Shown here: piece after piece, positions 14,093 to 24,920 of the stretch
How the letters are laid out: each line of letters begins with the position of its first letter
How positions within the stretch are numbered: the stretch's first letter is position 1
DNA from: Hominenteromicrobium mulieris
GTDB taxonomy: Bacteria > Bacillota > Clostridia > Oscillospirales > Acutalibacteraceae
Assembly: GCA_021029595.1 (NCBI GenBank)
Contig: JAJJOY010000002.1
Location: forward strand, 1 to 64,000
Direction of reading: 5' to 3'
Length of the DNA stretch: 64,000 nucleotides
The notes under the pieces: generated by a model
Database searches by the model: none
Told to the model about the DNA's origin: nothing
Seen by the model: only the letters and a program-made list of their open reading frames with translations
Position numbers and translations under genes: made by a program

Positions 14093-16432
14093 TTAATCCG
14101 TAAGCTGTGCTTTTTGCGCGCGGGCAAACCACGGGTACAAAAGGCCCGAGTAGTGCAGCTTAAAACGCGTTTTGAAGCTTGTATTCTTGTTCGTCGTGAC
14201 GAGGTGCTCCAAAAAGCTCTGTACCGTGCGCTCCTCATACACCTCGAGCGCGATGCCGCCGTAGACCGCCTTTTCCAGCAGCTCGCACACGCGGGTGTAG
14301 CTGCCCGGTTCGATATTCGGAAACGCGTTCACGATAGCCGCGTCTACCTCTGCGGTGTTCCAGCCGATGCTGGCTTCTATGTTCCAAAGGCGCAGATAGC
14401 AAAGAATCTTTCTGCCGAGGAACAAAATGCGCTCCTGATTTTTGGCGCTCCTGAACTTTTTGATTTCCGTCATATAGATCACGCCGCGAGCAATCTCGAA
14501 GAGCAGAAAGAGGACGGTCAAAAGCAGCACGAGCGCCGCCGCGATGCCAAGCAGCAGATTTGCGGCATTGATCGCCGTGCCGACCGGGTCTGTAAACGGG
14601 CCGGAGTTATTGCCCGGCTTCGTGACCGGCGAAACATCAATCCGGCTGTCTTCAAGTGCGGCCGTTTTGTGCACGTTATCCGGCGTATCGACCATATCCC
14701 GCAAGGTGACGGCGTCATAATAATAGCCCGGCGTGGTATCGATCGGCAACCAGCCGACGCCGTCAAAATATACCTCGGCCCATGCGTGAGCGTCCTGCCC
14801 GGTGAGCGTGGTGTCGCCGCTTGCAATCCGTTCTGCGGGGGCGTAATAGCCCTCCACGTAGCGCGCGGGGATACCGTGCGCACGCAGCGCCTGCACGGCG
14901 GCAGAGGCATACTGCACCGCGTTGCCGCTGTGACTTTTCGTTAAGAACCAGCGGATGGGGTCGGTGCCAACCGGCGCGGCTTCGGGGCTATCCGTATACG
15001 CGGCCTGCCACTCCAGCACGTCGCGCACGCGGCGCACAGCGCTGTACACGCCGTCCGTCCGGGATTCATAATTGTCCCAGAACATGGACTGCAAAAGCGG
15101 CAGAAGGTCTGCTTCCACAGCGGTGTATGTATCGTACACAAAATCACGATAAACTTCCTCGGCCTCACAGTAGGCGGCCTGTGCATCGGTCACGGGGTCT
15201 GTCACCCACGCTTCCGCCACGGTCAGCTCCGAGGGGCGGGAGCCGGAGCGCTCATCAAACGTATATTCATGCACGCCGGTGAGCATAAAGCTGTTAAAGC
15301 GCGTGTCTTTTTCTTCAAACGCGCCGCTCCAATCTGTTCCGGAAACAGAGGACGGCGTGTAGACGTAGGAGCGTTCCGCGCCGCTTACTGTGACACTGAC
15401 GCGGTTTTCGGACGGTTTGCTGTCCGATGTTGACAGGCTGTAATACTGCGAGACCTGCATGAGCGGGTCAAAATTATGGTCTTGAAGCCACTTTAAAATG
15501 CCGCTCTGTTCACCGCCGTAGGCTGCATCCGGCATGGCGCGCCATGCGCCGTCTTCGTAATCGCCGCCGACAAAGCCGCGCAGGTAAAAGCTCTTTTTCT
15601 GCCCGCTCTGCACCGTCAGCATCTCCTCTCCGGTCTCGTGCAGTATATCGGCTTTGGAGATATCGCCCTCGGGCAATGTGGCTTCGCCGTAGCGCAGCGT
15701 ATGCACGCCCTCTTCGGTGTTTTCACGCAGCGTATCAACCGCGGAGATGTTGCCCGCAGGCAGCACCAGCGCAAAACCGATAAGAAACACCGCTGTGACC
15801 GCCCACATCACACCGGCGTGCAGCGTGCGGTAAGCAGCTTTGCAGGAGGTATACTCGCCGAGCAGGCCGCACAGCAAAAGCGCCGTTGCAAGCGGACTGA
15901 ATGCCTCGCCGACAAGCCCGATGAGCACCCATATAAGGCAATAAACGGCAACAGGACCGCGTCTGCCGCCGCGCGTACACAACCAAGATACGAGCGCGCA
16001 CAGCATTGTCAAAAGCAATGTGAAGGCGATGATGTCGCCTGCGAGGTCTGTCGTCGGCAGCAGTGCCGCGCCGCCCTCATGCGCCGCATTCCAACGCGTG
16101 ATAAGGCGATTCACCCAGCTCATACCGCCGGAAAGCGGGTTGCCGGTGACAAAGCAGACCGGCAGAAAAACAAGCCACGGCACAGCCGCCGCGGCACGGT
16201 ATATGTTCTTTTTCGCACCGAGATAATCCCCTGCGATGCAGCCCAGAAGCACCGTGACGGCACCGCCGAGCGGCAAGACGAAAAGACCCTTTAAATCAAC
16301 ATTCCAGATGACCATGAGCGCTATGAGCGCGCCCGCCGTAAGCAGGGCCGCGCGCAGGGAGCGCCACAGCAGATACGCTGCTTTGTTTTCGTTTTTTTCC
16401 GGGTAGACCGTAACGGTCTGCGGATGTTTCAT
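14093..16432 (-). CDS. Membrane transglutaminase-like protein lacking the catalytic Cys
   Basis: A 779-residue protein of the TgpA/transglutaminase-like family found beside DUF58 and MoxR genes. About seven N-terminal membrane helices are followed by a large outside domain, a transglutaminase-like core (about 470-570), another membrane helix (about 625-650) and a cytoplasmic tail. The core motif reads SGNAVQYASAAVQALRAHGI, then PARYVEGYYAP. The His (DAHAWAEVYF) and Asp (PIDTTPGYY) steps are present. However, the position of the nucleophile Cys, normally G-x-C-x-x-[FY]-A, is Ala505 (codon 14918-14920). I use the ATG at 16432 (RBS GAGAGGGG); a GTG at 16453 would overlap the DUF58 stop. It is probably a non-enzymatic scaffold or binding protein. 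Confidence 0.85.
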   Translation of the reverse strand: MKHPQTVTVYPEKNENKAAYLLWRSLRAALLTAGALIALMVIWNVDLKGLFVLPLGGAVTVLLGCIAGDYLGAKKNIYRAAAAVPWLVFLPVCFVTGNPLSGGMSWVNRLITRWNAAHEGGAALLPTTDLAGDIIAFTLLLTMLCALVSWLCTRGGRRGPVAVYCLIWVLIGLVGEAFSPLATALLLCGLLGEYTSCKAAYRTLHAGVMWAVTAVFLIGFALVLPAGNISAVDTLRENTEEGVHTLRYGEATLPEGDISKADILHETGEEMLTVQSGQKKSFYLRGFVGGDYEDGAWRAMPDAAYGGEQSGILKWLQDHNFDPLMQVSQYYSLSTSDSKPSENRVSVTVSGAERSYVYTPSSVSGTDWSGAFEEKDTRFNSFMLTGVHEYTFDERSGSRPSELTVAEAWVTDPVTDAQAAYCEAEEVYRDFVYDTYTAVEADLLPLLQSMFWDNYESRTDGVYSAVRRVRDVLEWQAAYTDSPEAAPVGTDPIRWFLTKSHSGNAVQYASAAVQALRAHGIPARYVEGYYAPAERIASGDTTLTGQDAHAWAEVYFDGVGWLPIDTTPGYYYDAVTLRDMVDTPDNVHKTAALEDSRIDVSPVTKPGNNSGPFTDPVGTAINAANLLLGIAAALVLLLTVLFLLFEIARGVIYMTEIKKFRSAKNQERILFLGRKILCYLRLWNIEASIGWNTAEVDAAIVNAFPNIEPGSYTRVCELLEKAVYGGIALEVYEERTVQSFLEHLVTTNKNTSFKTRFKLHYSGLLYPWFARAQKAQLTD

Positions 16433-16446
16433 GCGCGTCCCCTCTC

Positions 16447-17619
16447 TCAGCACAAAATGCGGTAAACTTCATCTTCGATTCGCTCGGCAGGCAGCTCTAC
16501 CACTTCGTAGCCGCCGCCCACCGCAATATGCTGCAATTTGCCGCCGGACACCGCACTGATGACGGTAGTGCCGATGCGACCCTCAAGCGGTTTTAAGGAC
16601 GCGGTGTATGGACCCGCGGTGAGCAGCACCAGGCGCGCATACTGACGATCCATCTGCTGTGTGAGGAAATACCGCATGCCGGCGCCCTCGGTTTGCTGCA
16701 GTGGGAAGCACATCCAGTGCATGAGCATCTGCTGGAAATCCTTCTGCGTGCGCACCTCGTAAATTTCGAGGCCATTACGCGTAGGCACGGCGGCGCTGAA
16801 CGTGATGTGCTGCTGCACAAGCTGCGTGCCCACGGCCGCTGCTACGGCTGCCGCGGCGTTCAGTTCTTCGAGCGGCGTCGGTTCGCCGTTTTTCTCTATG
16901 CCGAAATCCATAAGCAGCACGATGTTATACAGCGACGGGTCGCTTGCCTGCCGCAGAATGAGCGTATCGGTCTTGCCGGAAAGCTTCCAATGAATGGATC
17001 GGACGTCATCGCCCGGCACATACTCGCGCAAATCGAACATCTCGCTTGGGTCGTTGCCCTTGCGGTTCTGCATTTTGCCTTCGGGCTGCGGCGTACCGGC
17101 CGAAGCCTGCGAAAGCAACAGCTGTACCTTCATGCGGCGCGGGTAAATGACCGTGCGCACAGGGGCAAACGGTGCTGTCTGCACGTTAAAGAGATTCAGC
17201 ACGTCGCGCACGCAGATGCGTTTGCAGGAAAAGCGCAGCTCGCCGCACTGCTCTGCGGGCACCTTGATCGTGTAGTTGCTCTGCCCCGATGTGAGCGGAA
17301 GCAAAAAGCGCCTTTCTTTTTTGGTGCCAAGCAGCGTGCTCTGCGTTTCAAGCTCCAAAAAGATCTCCTGCGCGGCAAGCAGCTTTTTATCGGAATTTAC
17401 GATGATGTTCAGGTTAACGTCCTTGCCTTGCTGCCCACCGGGGCGGACACGCATAGAAACGCGAATGCTGTGCGCATCATGTAAAACGAGCATACCGTTA
17501 ATAACCATGAGCAGCAATAAAACAATCAGCACTGTCAGCAAAAACGACTTACTGTATAGGAACAGCAGCACTGTTGCCGTCAATAGGACAAGCCCATAGG
17601 CCAGTCTGTTTTTCCACAT
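16447..17619 (-). CDS. DUF58 domain protein (MoxR-associated, vWA-like)
   Basis: A 390-residue protein with two N-terminal membrane helices (about 8-45), a beta-rich middle, and the DUF58 signature DPSEMFDLREYVPGDDVRSI, then HWKLSGKTDTLILRQ (about 193-228). A vWA-like segment with VLLMDFG follows. DUF58 proteins act with MoxR AAA+ ATPases and transglutaminase-like membrane proteins, probably in envelope protein assembly or maturation; the biochemical role is not settled. It sits between the other two, with only 6 nt to the moxR stop, in a clear operon. Confidence 0.92.
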   Translation of the reverse strand: MWKNRLAYGLVLLTATVLLFLYSKSFLLTVLIVLLLLMVINGMLVLHDAHSIRVSMRVRPGGQQGKDVNLNIIVNSDKKLLAAQEIFLELETQSTLLGTKKERRFLLPLTSGQSNYTIKVPAEQCGELRFSCKRICVRDVLNLFNVQTAPFAPVRTVIYPRRMKVQLLLSQASAGTPQPEGKMQNRKGNDPSEMFDLREYVPGDDVRSIHWKLSGKTDTLILRQASDPSLYNIVLLMDFGIEKNGEPTPLEELNAAAAVAAAVGTQLVQQHITFSAAVPTRNGLEIYEVRTQKDFQQMLMHWMCFPLQQTEGAGMRYFLTQQMDRQYARLVLLTAGPYTASLKPLEGRIGTTVISAVSGGKLQHIAVGGGYEVVELPAERIEDEVYRILC

Positions 17620-17625
17620 ATCCGC

Positions 17626-18561
17626 TTACCTTTCCGTACCGGGCTTGATCTGCTGCAAAATCTCAGCCAGAATATCGCGCGCCGTTATGCCGTCCACCTG
17701 TGCCTGCGGGCGCAGAATGAGACGGTGTGCGCAGACATCGAAAAACGCGCTCTGCACGTCTTCCGGCACCACGTAGTTGCGCTCGCGCAAAACGGCACCA
17801 GCACGCGCCATTTTGACGAGTGCGGAAACGCCGCGGGGCGAAATACCAAGCTCAACGAGCGGGTGCACACGGGTGGCCTCGCAAAGGCGGATGGTGTAGC
17901 TCAGCACGCTGTCCGCAACGCGCACGGAGGTGAGGTAGTTCTGCACCTCCAAAAGATTCTGCGCGTTCGTGACGGGGCGCACATCGGAAAGCGGGTTGGA
18001 ATAACGCTGTGCGTTAATGATGCGCATCTGGTTTTCAAGGCTCGGGTAGCCGATGGAAAGGCAGATCATGAAACGGTCGAGCTGCGATTCCGGCAAAGAC
18101 TGCGTACCGGCGGAACCGACCGGATTCTGCGTTGCGATGCAGATAAACGGCGAGGGCAGCACGTGCGTTTCGCCGTCTACCGTAACCGTGTGCTCCTCCA
18201 TGACCTCCAGCAGTGCGGACTGCGTTTTCGGGGAGGTACGGTTGATCTCATCGGCGAGCAGCAGCTGGCAGTTTGCCGCACCGTCGCGGTACTCAAAGTG
18301 GTTTGTTTCGCGGTTGAACACCGTGAAGCCTGTGATGTCGGACGGCAGGGTATCCGGCGTAAACTGGATACGCTTGCTGGAAAGGCCCAACGTTTTGGAG
18401 AACGCCACAGCGAGGGTCGTTTTACCGACACCCGGGCAGTCTTCCAAAAGAATATGGCCGCCGGCATAAATGGTCATCAAAACTTTTTTTACGATCTCGT
18501 TCTTGCCGATAAAGGCTTTGCTGACCTCTGCAAGGATAGCTTTGGATTGCTCTACGATCAT
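17626..18561 (-). CDS. MoxR-family AAA+ ATPase
   Basis: A 311-residue AAA+ protein with Walker A DCPGVGKTTLA, the FTPDTLPSDITGF motif, Walker B LLADEINR, sensor 1 ATQNP and QLDRFM, all standard for the MoxR proper subfamily. MoxR ATPases act as chaperones that mature or insert partner proteins, often with vWA/DUF58 proteins. It overlaps the end of the large leucine-rich surface protein gene by ATGA, so translation is coupled. This suggests that the surface protein is a client or neighbour in function. GAGGAGG lies 11 nt before the ATG. Confidence 0.93.
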   Translation of the reverse strand: MIVEQSKAILAEVSKAFIGKNEIVKKVLMTIYAGGHILLEDCPGVGKTTLAVAFSKTLGLSSKRIQFTPDTLPSDITGFTVFNRETNHFEYRDGAANCQLLLADEINRTSPKTQSALLEVMEEHTVTVDGETHVLPSPFICIATQNPVGSAGTQSLPESQLDRFMICLSIGYPSLENQMRIINAQRYSNPLSDVRPVTNAQNLLEVQNYLTSVRVADSVLSYTIRLCEATRVHPLVELGISPRGVSALVKMARAGAVLRERNYVVPEDVQSAFFDVCAHRLILRPQAQVDGITARDILAEILQQIKPGTER

Positions 18562-21500
18562 TCTGACAGTTCCTCCTCATTTGTATCCGATGTATTCGAC
18601 ACGCTGCCGCTTTCCGTCGGTTGCTCTGTTGCTTTTTCTTCGGGCTCGGAGTCGCTTTCCGTTTCTCCCGCGGTGGTGGAAGTACCTTCCGTTCCGGGCA
18701 CATTGGTGTCCGGGTTCTCCGTACCGCCTGCGTCCTTGCCGGTAAATCCGTTTTCTTCTGTCCCTTCCGAGAGTTCTGCGTCTTTCGCTTTACCCGGATT
18801 TTCGGTCTCGCCTTTTTTGTCCTCTGTGTCGGTGTCTTTATTGCTGTCATCCTTCTTGACAGGCTCTACACCGCAGGTGAGGGTATCGCCGTCACTGAGC
18901 AGCTCCAGACCCATGATGCCGCGCAGACGGTTTTCTGCCGTGAGCAGCTTTTCATAAATAACGGCTTCAATCTCGTCATCGGTGGGCTCCTCGCCTTTTT
19001 CCTCCAAAAGCCGGTTGGCGATGATACCGCGCATTTCCGCAAGGTCATGGTAGCCTGCAAACGGGAAAGTCCACGCCGTAATGTACTGTGCCTGCAGCTC
19101 GCCGTCACCGTTAAAATCTACGACCATAAACGAAACTCTCTCGTCTTCTATGCCAAAGGTGAACGGTGTGCCGACTTCAAAACCTGCAAGCTCCGGTATA
19201 CTGTTCATGAAGGAATAGATTGTCACATTCTCAGACTCTACACCGGCCAGCATGTTCTGGTTGAGGCCAACCAGGTCATCGAGCAGATATAGCTTCTCAA
19301 GCGCTTTCGCATTGGAAAACGCGCCTTCTGCGATGTAGTCGAACGCCCAACCGGACGGCAGGCCCATATTATCGCCGGAAACAAAAATGCTCTGCAAATT
19401 GCTCGGCGAGCCGATGAGCGTGATCGTCCCGGCACCTTCATTTACGCGGTACGGGAAATACTCTGTAGGCTCTGTGGCGTTTTCAATACCGAAATAAGCG
19501 CGCATGCGGTTCTCCGACGTGAGCAGACGGTCATACATTACAGCATCCACCTCTTCATCGGACGGATAGCGCATCGTCTCATTTAGCAGCTTCATCTGCA
19601 CGTCATCCCACATATACTGGTAAGCGCTCTTGTCCAACATATCGAGATAGCCTAAGAATGGATACCGCCACTTTTTGATGAAATCCCCTTCGGAGCCTTT
19701 CGGGATGGAGATATGCAGGTTTTGAAGTTCTTCCTCCTCTGTCCAACTCGGATTAAACCGGAAGTCATAGCCGGTCATGGAAAGTTCCAGCTCCGGCGGC
19801 GTATACGAATTGAACTGCAGCAAACGCAGGGCGTTGCAGCCGTTGAAGGCATACAGTGGTATGGAGGCTGCGCCGTTCCAGAACGACACAGAGTTGAACT
19901 CCATTTTTTCAAGGTTCGAGCAATATGCAAATGCGGTGGCTTCTATGGAGCCGAGCGTACCGACAAACGTGACAGAGGTAATCCCCGCACAGCTATCAAA
20001 CGCACCCTGCGCCATCTGAATCGTCCACGTGCTCCATTCCGAGCCGACGGACACATTGCCGCTTAAATCGGATTTATATAAACTGTACGCATCGAAGTAA
20101 TAGAGATCCGAAAGGTCTTCCCAGTTTATGGTGAATGCGCCGCTTTCGCTTGTTACATCTGCCATGGCGTAGTTGAAAAGCTCCGCTGTGGTGCTTGGCA
20201 GCGTGACTTCGCTGTTCACCGTTTTGCCGGAGCGTAATGCAAGCCAAGGTGCAGGCGGTGTACTGTTTCCGTCTTCATCTTCCGAACCGGCGTCCATGCC
20301 ATACAGCATATAGGTGCCGCCGATATCGACCAATTCATAATCCGCCACACCGCTTTCTGCCGTAAAGCTGGTGCAATGGCTGCTGTAACCGATGTTATCT
20401 GTCGGTACATAGAAGTAATAGTTATTGTAGGCAGAACTGTAATGGTTATCTTTTACAACCGGGTCGTAGCCGTTCACCATGTAGCCGCAGTAGGCTCTGG
20501 AGCCGACAAAGCGCAGCGAGGGGCAATTATCCAAAGATTCATCGCCGATGATAACCGTGCCCGTCGTTTCGATCATGACGCCCTCGAGAGCATCACAGCC
20601 GTAGAACGCGCGGTTGCCGATCTCGGTGACAGCTTCCGGCAGAATGGCCCATTGCAGGGAATCGCAGTTTTCAAATGCGGAGGTGCCGACGGTCGTGATG
20701 ATGACTTCGGTGCCGTCATCGGCCGTGACGATACCGTCAAAGCGCGTGACGTCGGCCGGTACGGAGAGCAGTGTGCCGGACTTTTCCCCGTTTGCGTTCA
20801 CTTCGGTGTAATACTCGTAGCCGTCTTTCGTCGTTGTGAGCAGCGAGAGGAGAAGGTCTTCCGGCGCGCCGGAATCCGCAAGCTGCTTTGAGAGCATATC
20901 CACCTGCGTCTGTGTACTGCACAGCACGCGTTTGATATTGCTTCCCGCAAAGCAATCCTTATCGAGTGTGAGGATCGTCATTTCTTTCGGGATAACGAGC
21001 GTATCAAGGTCGCTTGACAGCGCGAAGGCGTTTTCGCCGATGCTCTTGATGGCCGTTGTGAGCTTGAGACTGCTGCCTGCACCCACGACTGCACCGAGCT
21101 TACCCTCTTTGGTATACACCATACCGCCCGAAACCATATACATCGTATCGGGGGCCGAAGCCTTGGCGAGCGTGTTGCCGGACTCCGGCGAGAATGCTTT
21201 GCCGTCGGTTAAAAGCATCTGCTCGAAAAGATTGTCCTGCACGAGGACTTCACAGTCTGTGAGGTATGTATAATCGATATCCGGCAGTTCTTCTGTTTCG
21301 GCCTCCAGATGAATCCTTTTCAGGCTGTTGTTTGCCGGAATATCCATTCTTCGAATGGTATTCGGCACGGAGATTTCCTCTACCTTATACGGCAGAGCGC
21401 GGATTTCTGTTCTGTTCTTATTCAGCAGCATGCCGTCTTCCGTGGAGACGTAGACCGGGTTGTTTTCGTCCACCACATAGCCTTCGCCAACCAAAAGGTT

Positions 21501-22490
21501 ACCGGCGGTGCTGTTGATATAAAGGACGGTATCCGGCACTTCGAGGTAATCTACCTCAAGCTTCTCGCTCCAATCGAGATCAATGGCCTGCACATACTGC
21601 GGTACAGAGAGGCGATGTGCCGCCATGTTCTCGCTTGTTTCGTTCTTCCACCAATCGACCATACGCGTATACTGCGGCGTGTAGGATTTCATGGTTTGAA
21701 GATAGACGAGCGTGTTATACATGAAATTTATGTCATAGGTATCACGGTCCATCCAGTAGGAGTTGAGCGCGATATCGAAGCCCTGCGGCACATCTACAAA
21801 ATCTGCCGGCTCCAAAATGTGGCGGCCCTTTTCTATGGGGTAGAACCACGATACAAGCTCGCCGTGCTCCATCCAGCCCGGGAAAAGCTTGTCCATGGAA
21901 ACCATGGCATCAAAGCCGAGGAACGTTTTCTGATAAGAGAACAGGTTTTCTTCGGAACCGACCGTCGGGTACTGGTCTTCGTTAAGGACGGCAGACGAAT
22001 CGATGGTGGCGTTTTCTTCTTTGATCTGCTCGGAAAGCAGGAAGAAACGCACTTGCTCAACGGTATACGGCACGAGATACTCGCGCCATGCACTTTTTTG
22101 CGAAAAGCGATATTCTGTGCGGATCACAACATTCAGATCGGATACATCTTCCGGCAGCGTAACCGGGAAATCCTTAATCCACGTTTTGCCGTTATCGTAT
22201 GAAATGCCGGTGACGCGCACGTATTTATCGTAAGCATCGGCATCCCAGTAATACGTGACCATATCGGAGCCGATCACATAGGTATCGAGCAGGCAGTAAA
22301 TATCCTCCGCCGAAACGGTCTGGCCGGCGTAAAGGCTGGGTACACCGTAATCGTATGGCTTCATAATCGTGATTATCGGCTCGCCGGTCGTATCATCCGT
22401 ATTGATACCCGGTACGTGATCTTCGTCATACGGTTTATTCGTGATATGGTCGGAGCCGGAGCCCGGGCGCGGTGTCGGCTTTACGAGCAC
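18558..22490 (-). pseudogene. Large leucine-rich-repeat surface protein, main part (after a frameshift)
   Basis: This open frame carries 1310 codons from a GTG at 22490, and it is open further up to about 22620. It contains BspA-like leucine-rich repeats (LRR_5), for example SAFENCDSLQWAILPEAVTE, NRAFYGCDALEGVMI and AFSNAKALEKLYLLDD. Two copies of a helical module, DAVMYDRLLTSENRMRAYFG and EAVIYEKLLTAENRLRGIMG, lie towards the C-terminus, followed by a Thr/Glu/Asp-rich tail without LPxTG. Upstream, the Pro/Thr-rich linker (PQPTTAPTPAPTPRPAD) continues in this frame from the 5' segment at 22481-23212, so one gene of about 1550 codons is split by a -1 shift near 22610-22625. The GTG is not a convincing start. 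Confidence 0.75.
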
Positions 22491-23212
22491 AGGGTCCTTT
22501 GCGGTATCTGCCGGACGCGGTGTAGGTGCCGGAGTCGGGGCAGTGGTAGGCTGCGGTTCTTCCGTTTCATTCGGCGAAGTTGTGGGCTGCGGAACAGATG
22601 TCGGGTTTGCCGACGCGCCGGCTCTGCCGTGGAGCCGCCCGGGTTGGTGCCGTTATTATCCTCGCCGGGGGTATTGCTGTCCCCGTTATTATTGTTGCCA
22701 CCGTTTGACGGCAGCGGGTTCGGCACCTGCGTAGGATTATTGATAATGATATCGGCATTATCCTTATCATCGATGATGTCGTAGCCGGGAGTCTGCGTAT
22801 TGCCGTTTTCCGGCTGCTGCACCGTCGTTTGCTGCGCATTGCTCTGCTGCGGCGGCTGTGTATCTGTATCCGTATTCGGCTTATTGATTGTCAGCGAATT
22901 CTGGTTTTCCGCATCGGGTACCTGCTGATCTTCAAAAAGATAATCTGCACGCTGCGAATTCTGCGGACGACCCTGCGCATCGGCGCTCTGGTCTTTTTCC
23001 CAGTAAGCGCTTTCATCCTCCTGCGTGCCGGAATCGCTGTTTTGCGTGTCCTTATCTTCCGGAAACAGCACCTGATTCGTTTGCAGGTCTCTCTTCTGAT
23101 CGGACGGCACATAAGTATTCCCAAGCCGCTGATACGCCGCCACACTGCTTACGCACAGTGCCACCGCGGTGAGCACCGCAGCCGCAGTCTTTATGGACTT
23201 TCTCTTATCCAT
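22481..23212 (-). pseudogene. Large leucine-rich-repeat surface protein, 5' segment (before the frameshift)
   Basis: From the ATG at 23212 the frame encodes a basic N-terminus and one hydrophobic segment (TAAAVLTAVALCVSSVAA, about 9-27), a signal peptide or membrane anchor. A long Asn/Gln/Asp/Thr/Pro/Gly-rich linker follows up to about residue 196 (GTNPGGSTAEP). After that the frame becomes Arg-rich and unlike a linker and ends at 22481. The matching linker resumes in the -1 frame, so the true gene continues in the long frame below. It starts 4 nt after the upstream histidine kinase stop, in the same operon. Confidence 0.75.
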
Positions 23213-23216
23213 GCGT

Positions 23217-24920
23217 TCACCTATCCTTATTCAAAAACACACCGATCTCTTTTTGCAGGCGCCTAAAGTCGACCGGCTTTGAGAAATGACTGTTCATACC
23301 GCTTTCTTTGGAGAGACGCTCGTCCTCCACGAAAGCATCTGCGGAAAGACCGAAGATCGGAATCGTCTTCGCGTCTTCCCTATTAAGCGCACGAATATGC
23401 CGTGTAGCTGTGCGGCCATCCATGACCGGCATCTGCACGTCCATTAAAATGAAATCGTAATGACCGGCAGGCTGCGCAGAGAAGCGTTCTACCGCGACCT
23501 CGCCGTTTTCTGCAACGTCCACTTCGGCACCCATCTCCTGCAAAATCTCAACGGCGATCATTGCGTTGATTTCGTTATCTTCCGCAAGGAGGATGTGACG
23601 GCCCTTGAAGCTGTCCTGCATTTTCTCTTCTGCATCGTCTTCGGACAACGCCTTGACCTTTGCGGTCTGCTCCGGCGCTTCGGCTTCGGGCAGGTGCAGG
23701 TACACGGAGAAATCGGAACCCTTGCCCGGCTCGCTTTCGACAACGATTTCACCGCCCATTAAACGCACAATGTGGTCGGTGATGGCCATGCCAAGGCCGG
23801 TGCCGCCGTAGCGCTTCGTGGTTTCTATGCTTTCCTGCTCAAACGGACGGAAAATGCGGTTGATGAATTCCGGCGCCATGCCGATGCCGGTATCGTGCAC
23901 GCGAACCATGAGGTCTACATGACCTGCACTCCGCATCATCTGGCGGAACGTGACGATGATCTCGCCCTCGCTTGTGAATTTTACGGCGTTTGAAAGGAAA
24001 TTGATGATGGCCTGACTGATGCGCAGCTCGTCGCCGATCACGTAATCGACGGTCATATCTTCAAAGCGCACCTCGTAGTGCACGCCGCGGGCTTCGAGGT
24101 TCTTTGCAAACATATCATAAAGGCGGTCGGCGAGCTGGCGCAGGCTAAACGGCTTGCTTTCAAGCTGCACGCGGCCCGCTTCGATACGGGACATATCCAA
24201 AATATCGTTGATGAGCGAAAGCAGGTGGTCGGAAAGCTCGTCGACTTTCTCAAGATACTGCATCGCGGGGTTATCTTTTTCAAGCTTGCCCTCTGCCAGC
24301 GTAAGCATGCCGATGATGCCGTTCATCGGCGTGCGGATCTCATGCGACATGCGGGAAAGGAACGTGGTTTTCGACTGGTTGGCTTCCTCCGCCTGCATCA
24401 GGCGCTCTTCATAGCCCTGTATGCGGCGGTGCATTTCAGTCGTTTTGTGAAAAGCGAAAAAGTCGTATCCTTTTGTGCCGCTTTGCATAACGTGCACAGT
24501 GATCCACTCGCCGTTCTGCATGCGGAATTCTGCGGTCATCGGTTCTTTTCCGTCCCACGCGAGATAGTCCCGCCAAATGTTGCGACCGCTTTTGCGGTCG
24601 TGCAGGCACGGCTCAAGGCTCGCAATGTCCTCCTGCAGACGTGCGAGAGAAATGCCAAGCAGACTTTCGATATCGCCCATCTCGTAGACCGGCATTTTGT
24701 CTGAACGGCGCATCAGGAGACATACTTCGTCATCCTGCTTAGATAAGTCGCACATGAGCACGTCCTGCACGCTGTGGCCATCCGGCTCTGCGGCACGATT
24801 TTTCTTTTTACCGCGTGCAAAGCACAGCAGCCAAACCGCCAGAATAACCTCAAGGCAAAGAATGATGATAAGCCAGAAATTATTTCCGAGCGTCTCCAAA
24901 AGTTTTGTGAACATATTCAT
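23217..24920 (-). CDS. Hybrid sensor histidine kinase with receiver domain
   Basis: A 567-residue kinase with one N-terminal membrane helix (about 15-35) and almost no outside loop. It has a PAS-like input domain (about 60-160), HisKA with SRMSHEIRTPMNGIIGM (His193), HATPase with NFLSNAVKF, DTGIGM and GGTGLGMAI, and a C-terminal receiver with LAEDNE, Asp494 in ILMDVQMP and the conserved Lys in SKP. It lacks its own Hpt domain. The next gene upstream in the run (25225-25572) is a free Hpt protein, and the one before that has a receiver and c-di-GMP domains. A His-Asp-His-Asp relay is therefore likely. AAAAGGAG precedes the ATG. Confidence 0.93.
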   Translation of the reverse strand: MNMFTKLLETLGNNFWLIIILCLEVILAVWLLCFARGKKKNRAAEPDGHSVQDVLMCDLSKQDDEVCLLMRRSDKMPVYEMGDIESLLGISLARLQEDIASLEPCLHDRKSGRNIWRDYLAWDGKEPMTAEFRMQNGEWITVHVMQSGTKGYDFFAFHKTTEMHRRIQGYEERLMQAEEANQSKTTFLSRMSHEIRTPMNGIIGMLTLAEGKLEKDNPAMQYLEKVDELSDHLLSLINDILDMSRIEAGRVQLESKPFSLRQLADRLYDMFAKNLEARGVHYEVRFEDMTVDYVIGDELRISQAIINFLSNAVKFTSEGEIIVTFRQMMRSAGHVDLMVRVHDTGIGMAPEFINRIFRPFEQESIETTKRYGGTGLGMAITDHIVRLMGGEIVVESEPGKGSDFSVYLHLPEAEAPEQTAKVKALSEDDAEEKMQDSFKGRHILLAEDNEINAMIAVEILQEMGAEVDVAENGEVAVERFSAQPAGHYDFILMDVQMPVMDGRTATRHIRALNREDAKTIPIFGLSADAFVEDERLSKESGMNSHFSKPVDFRRLQKEIGVFLNKDR

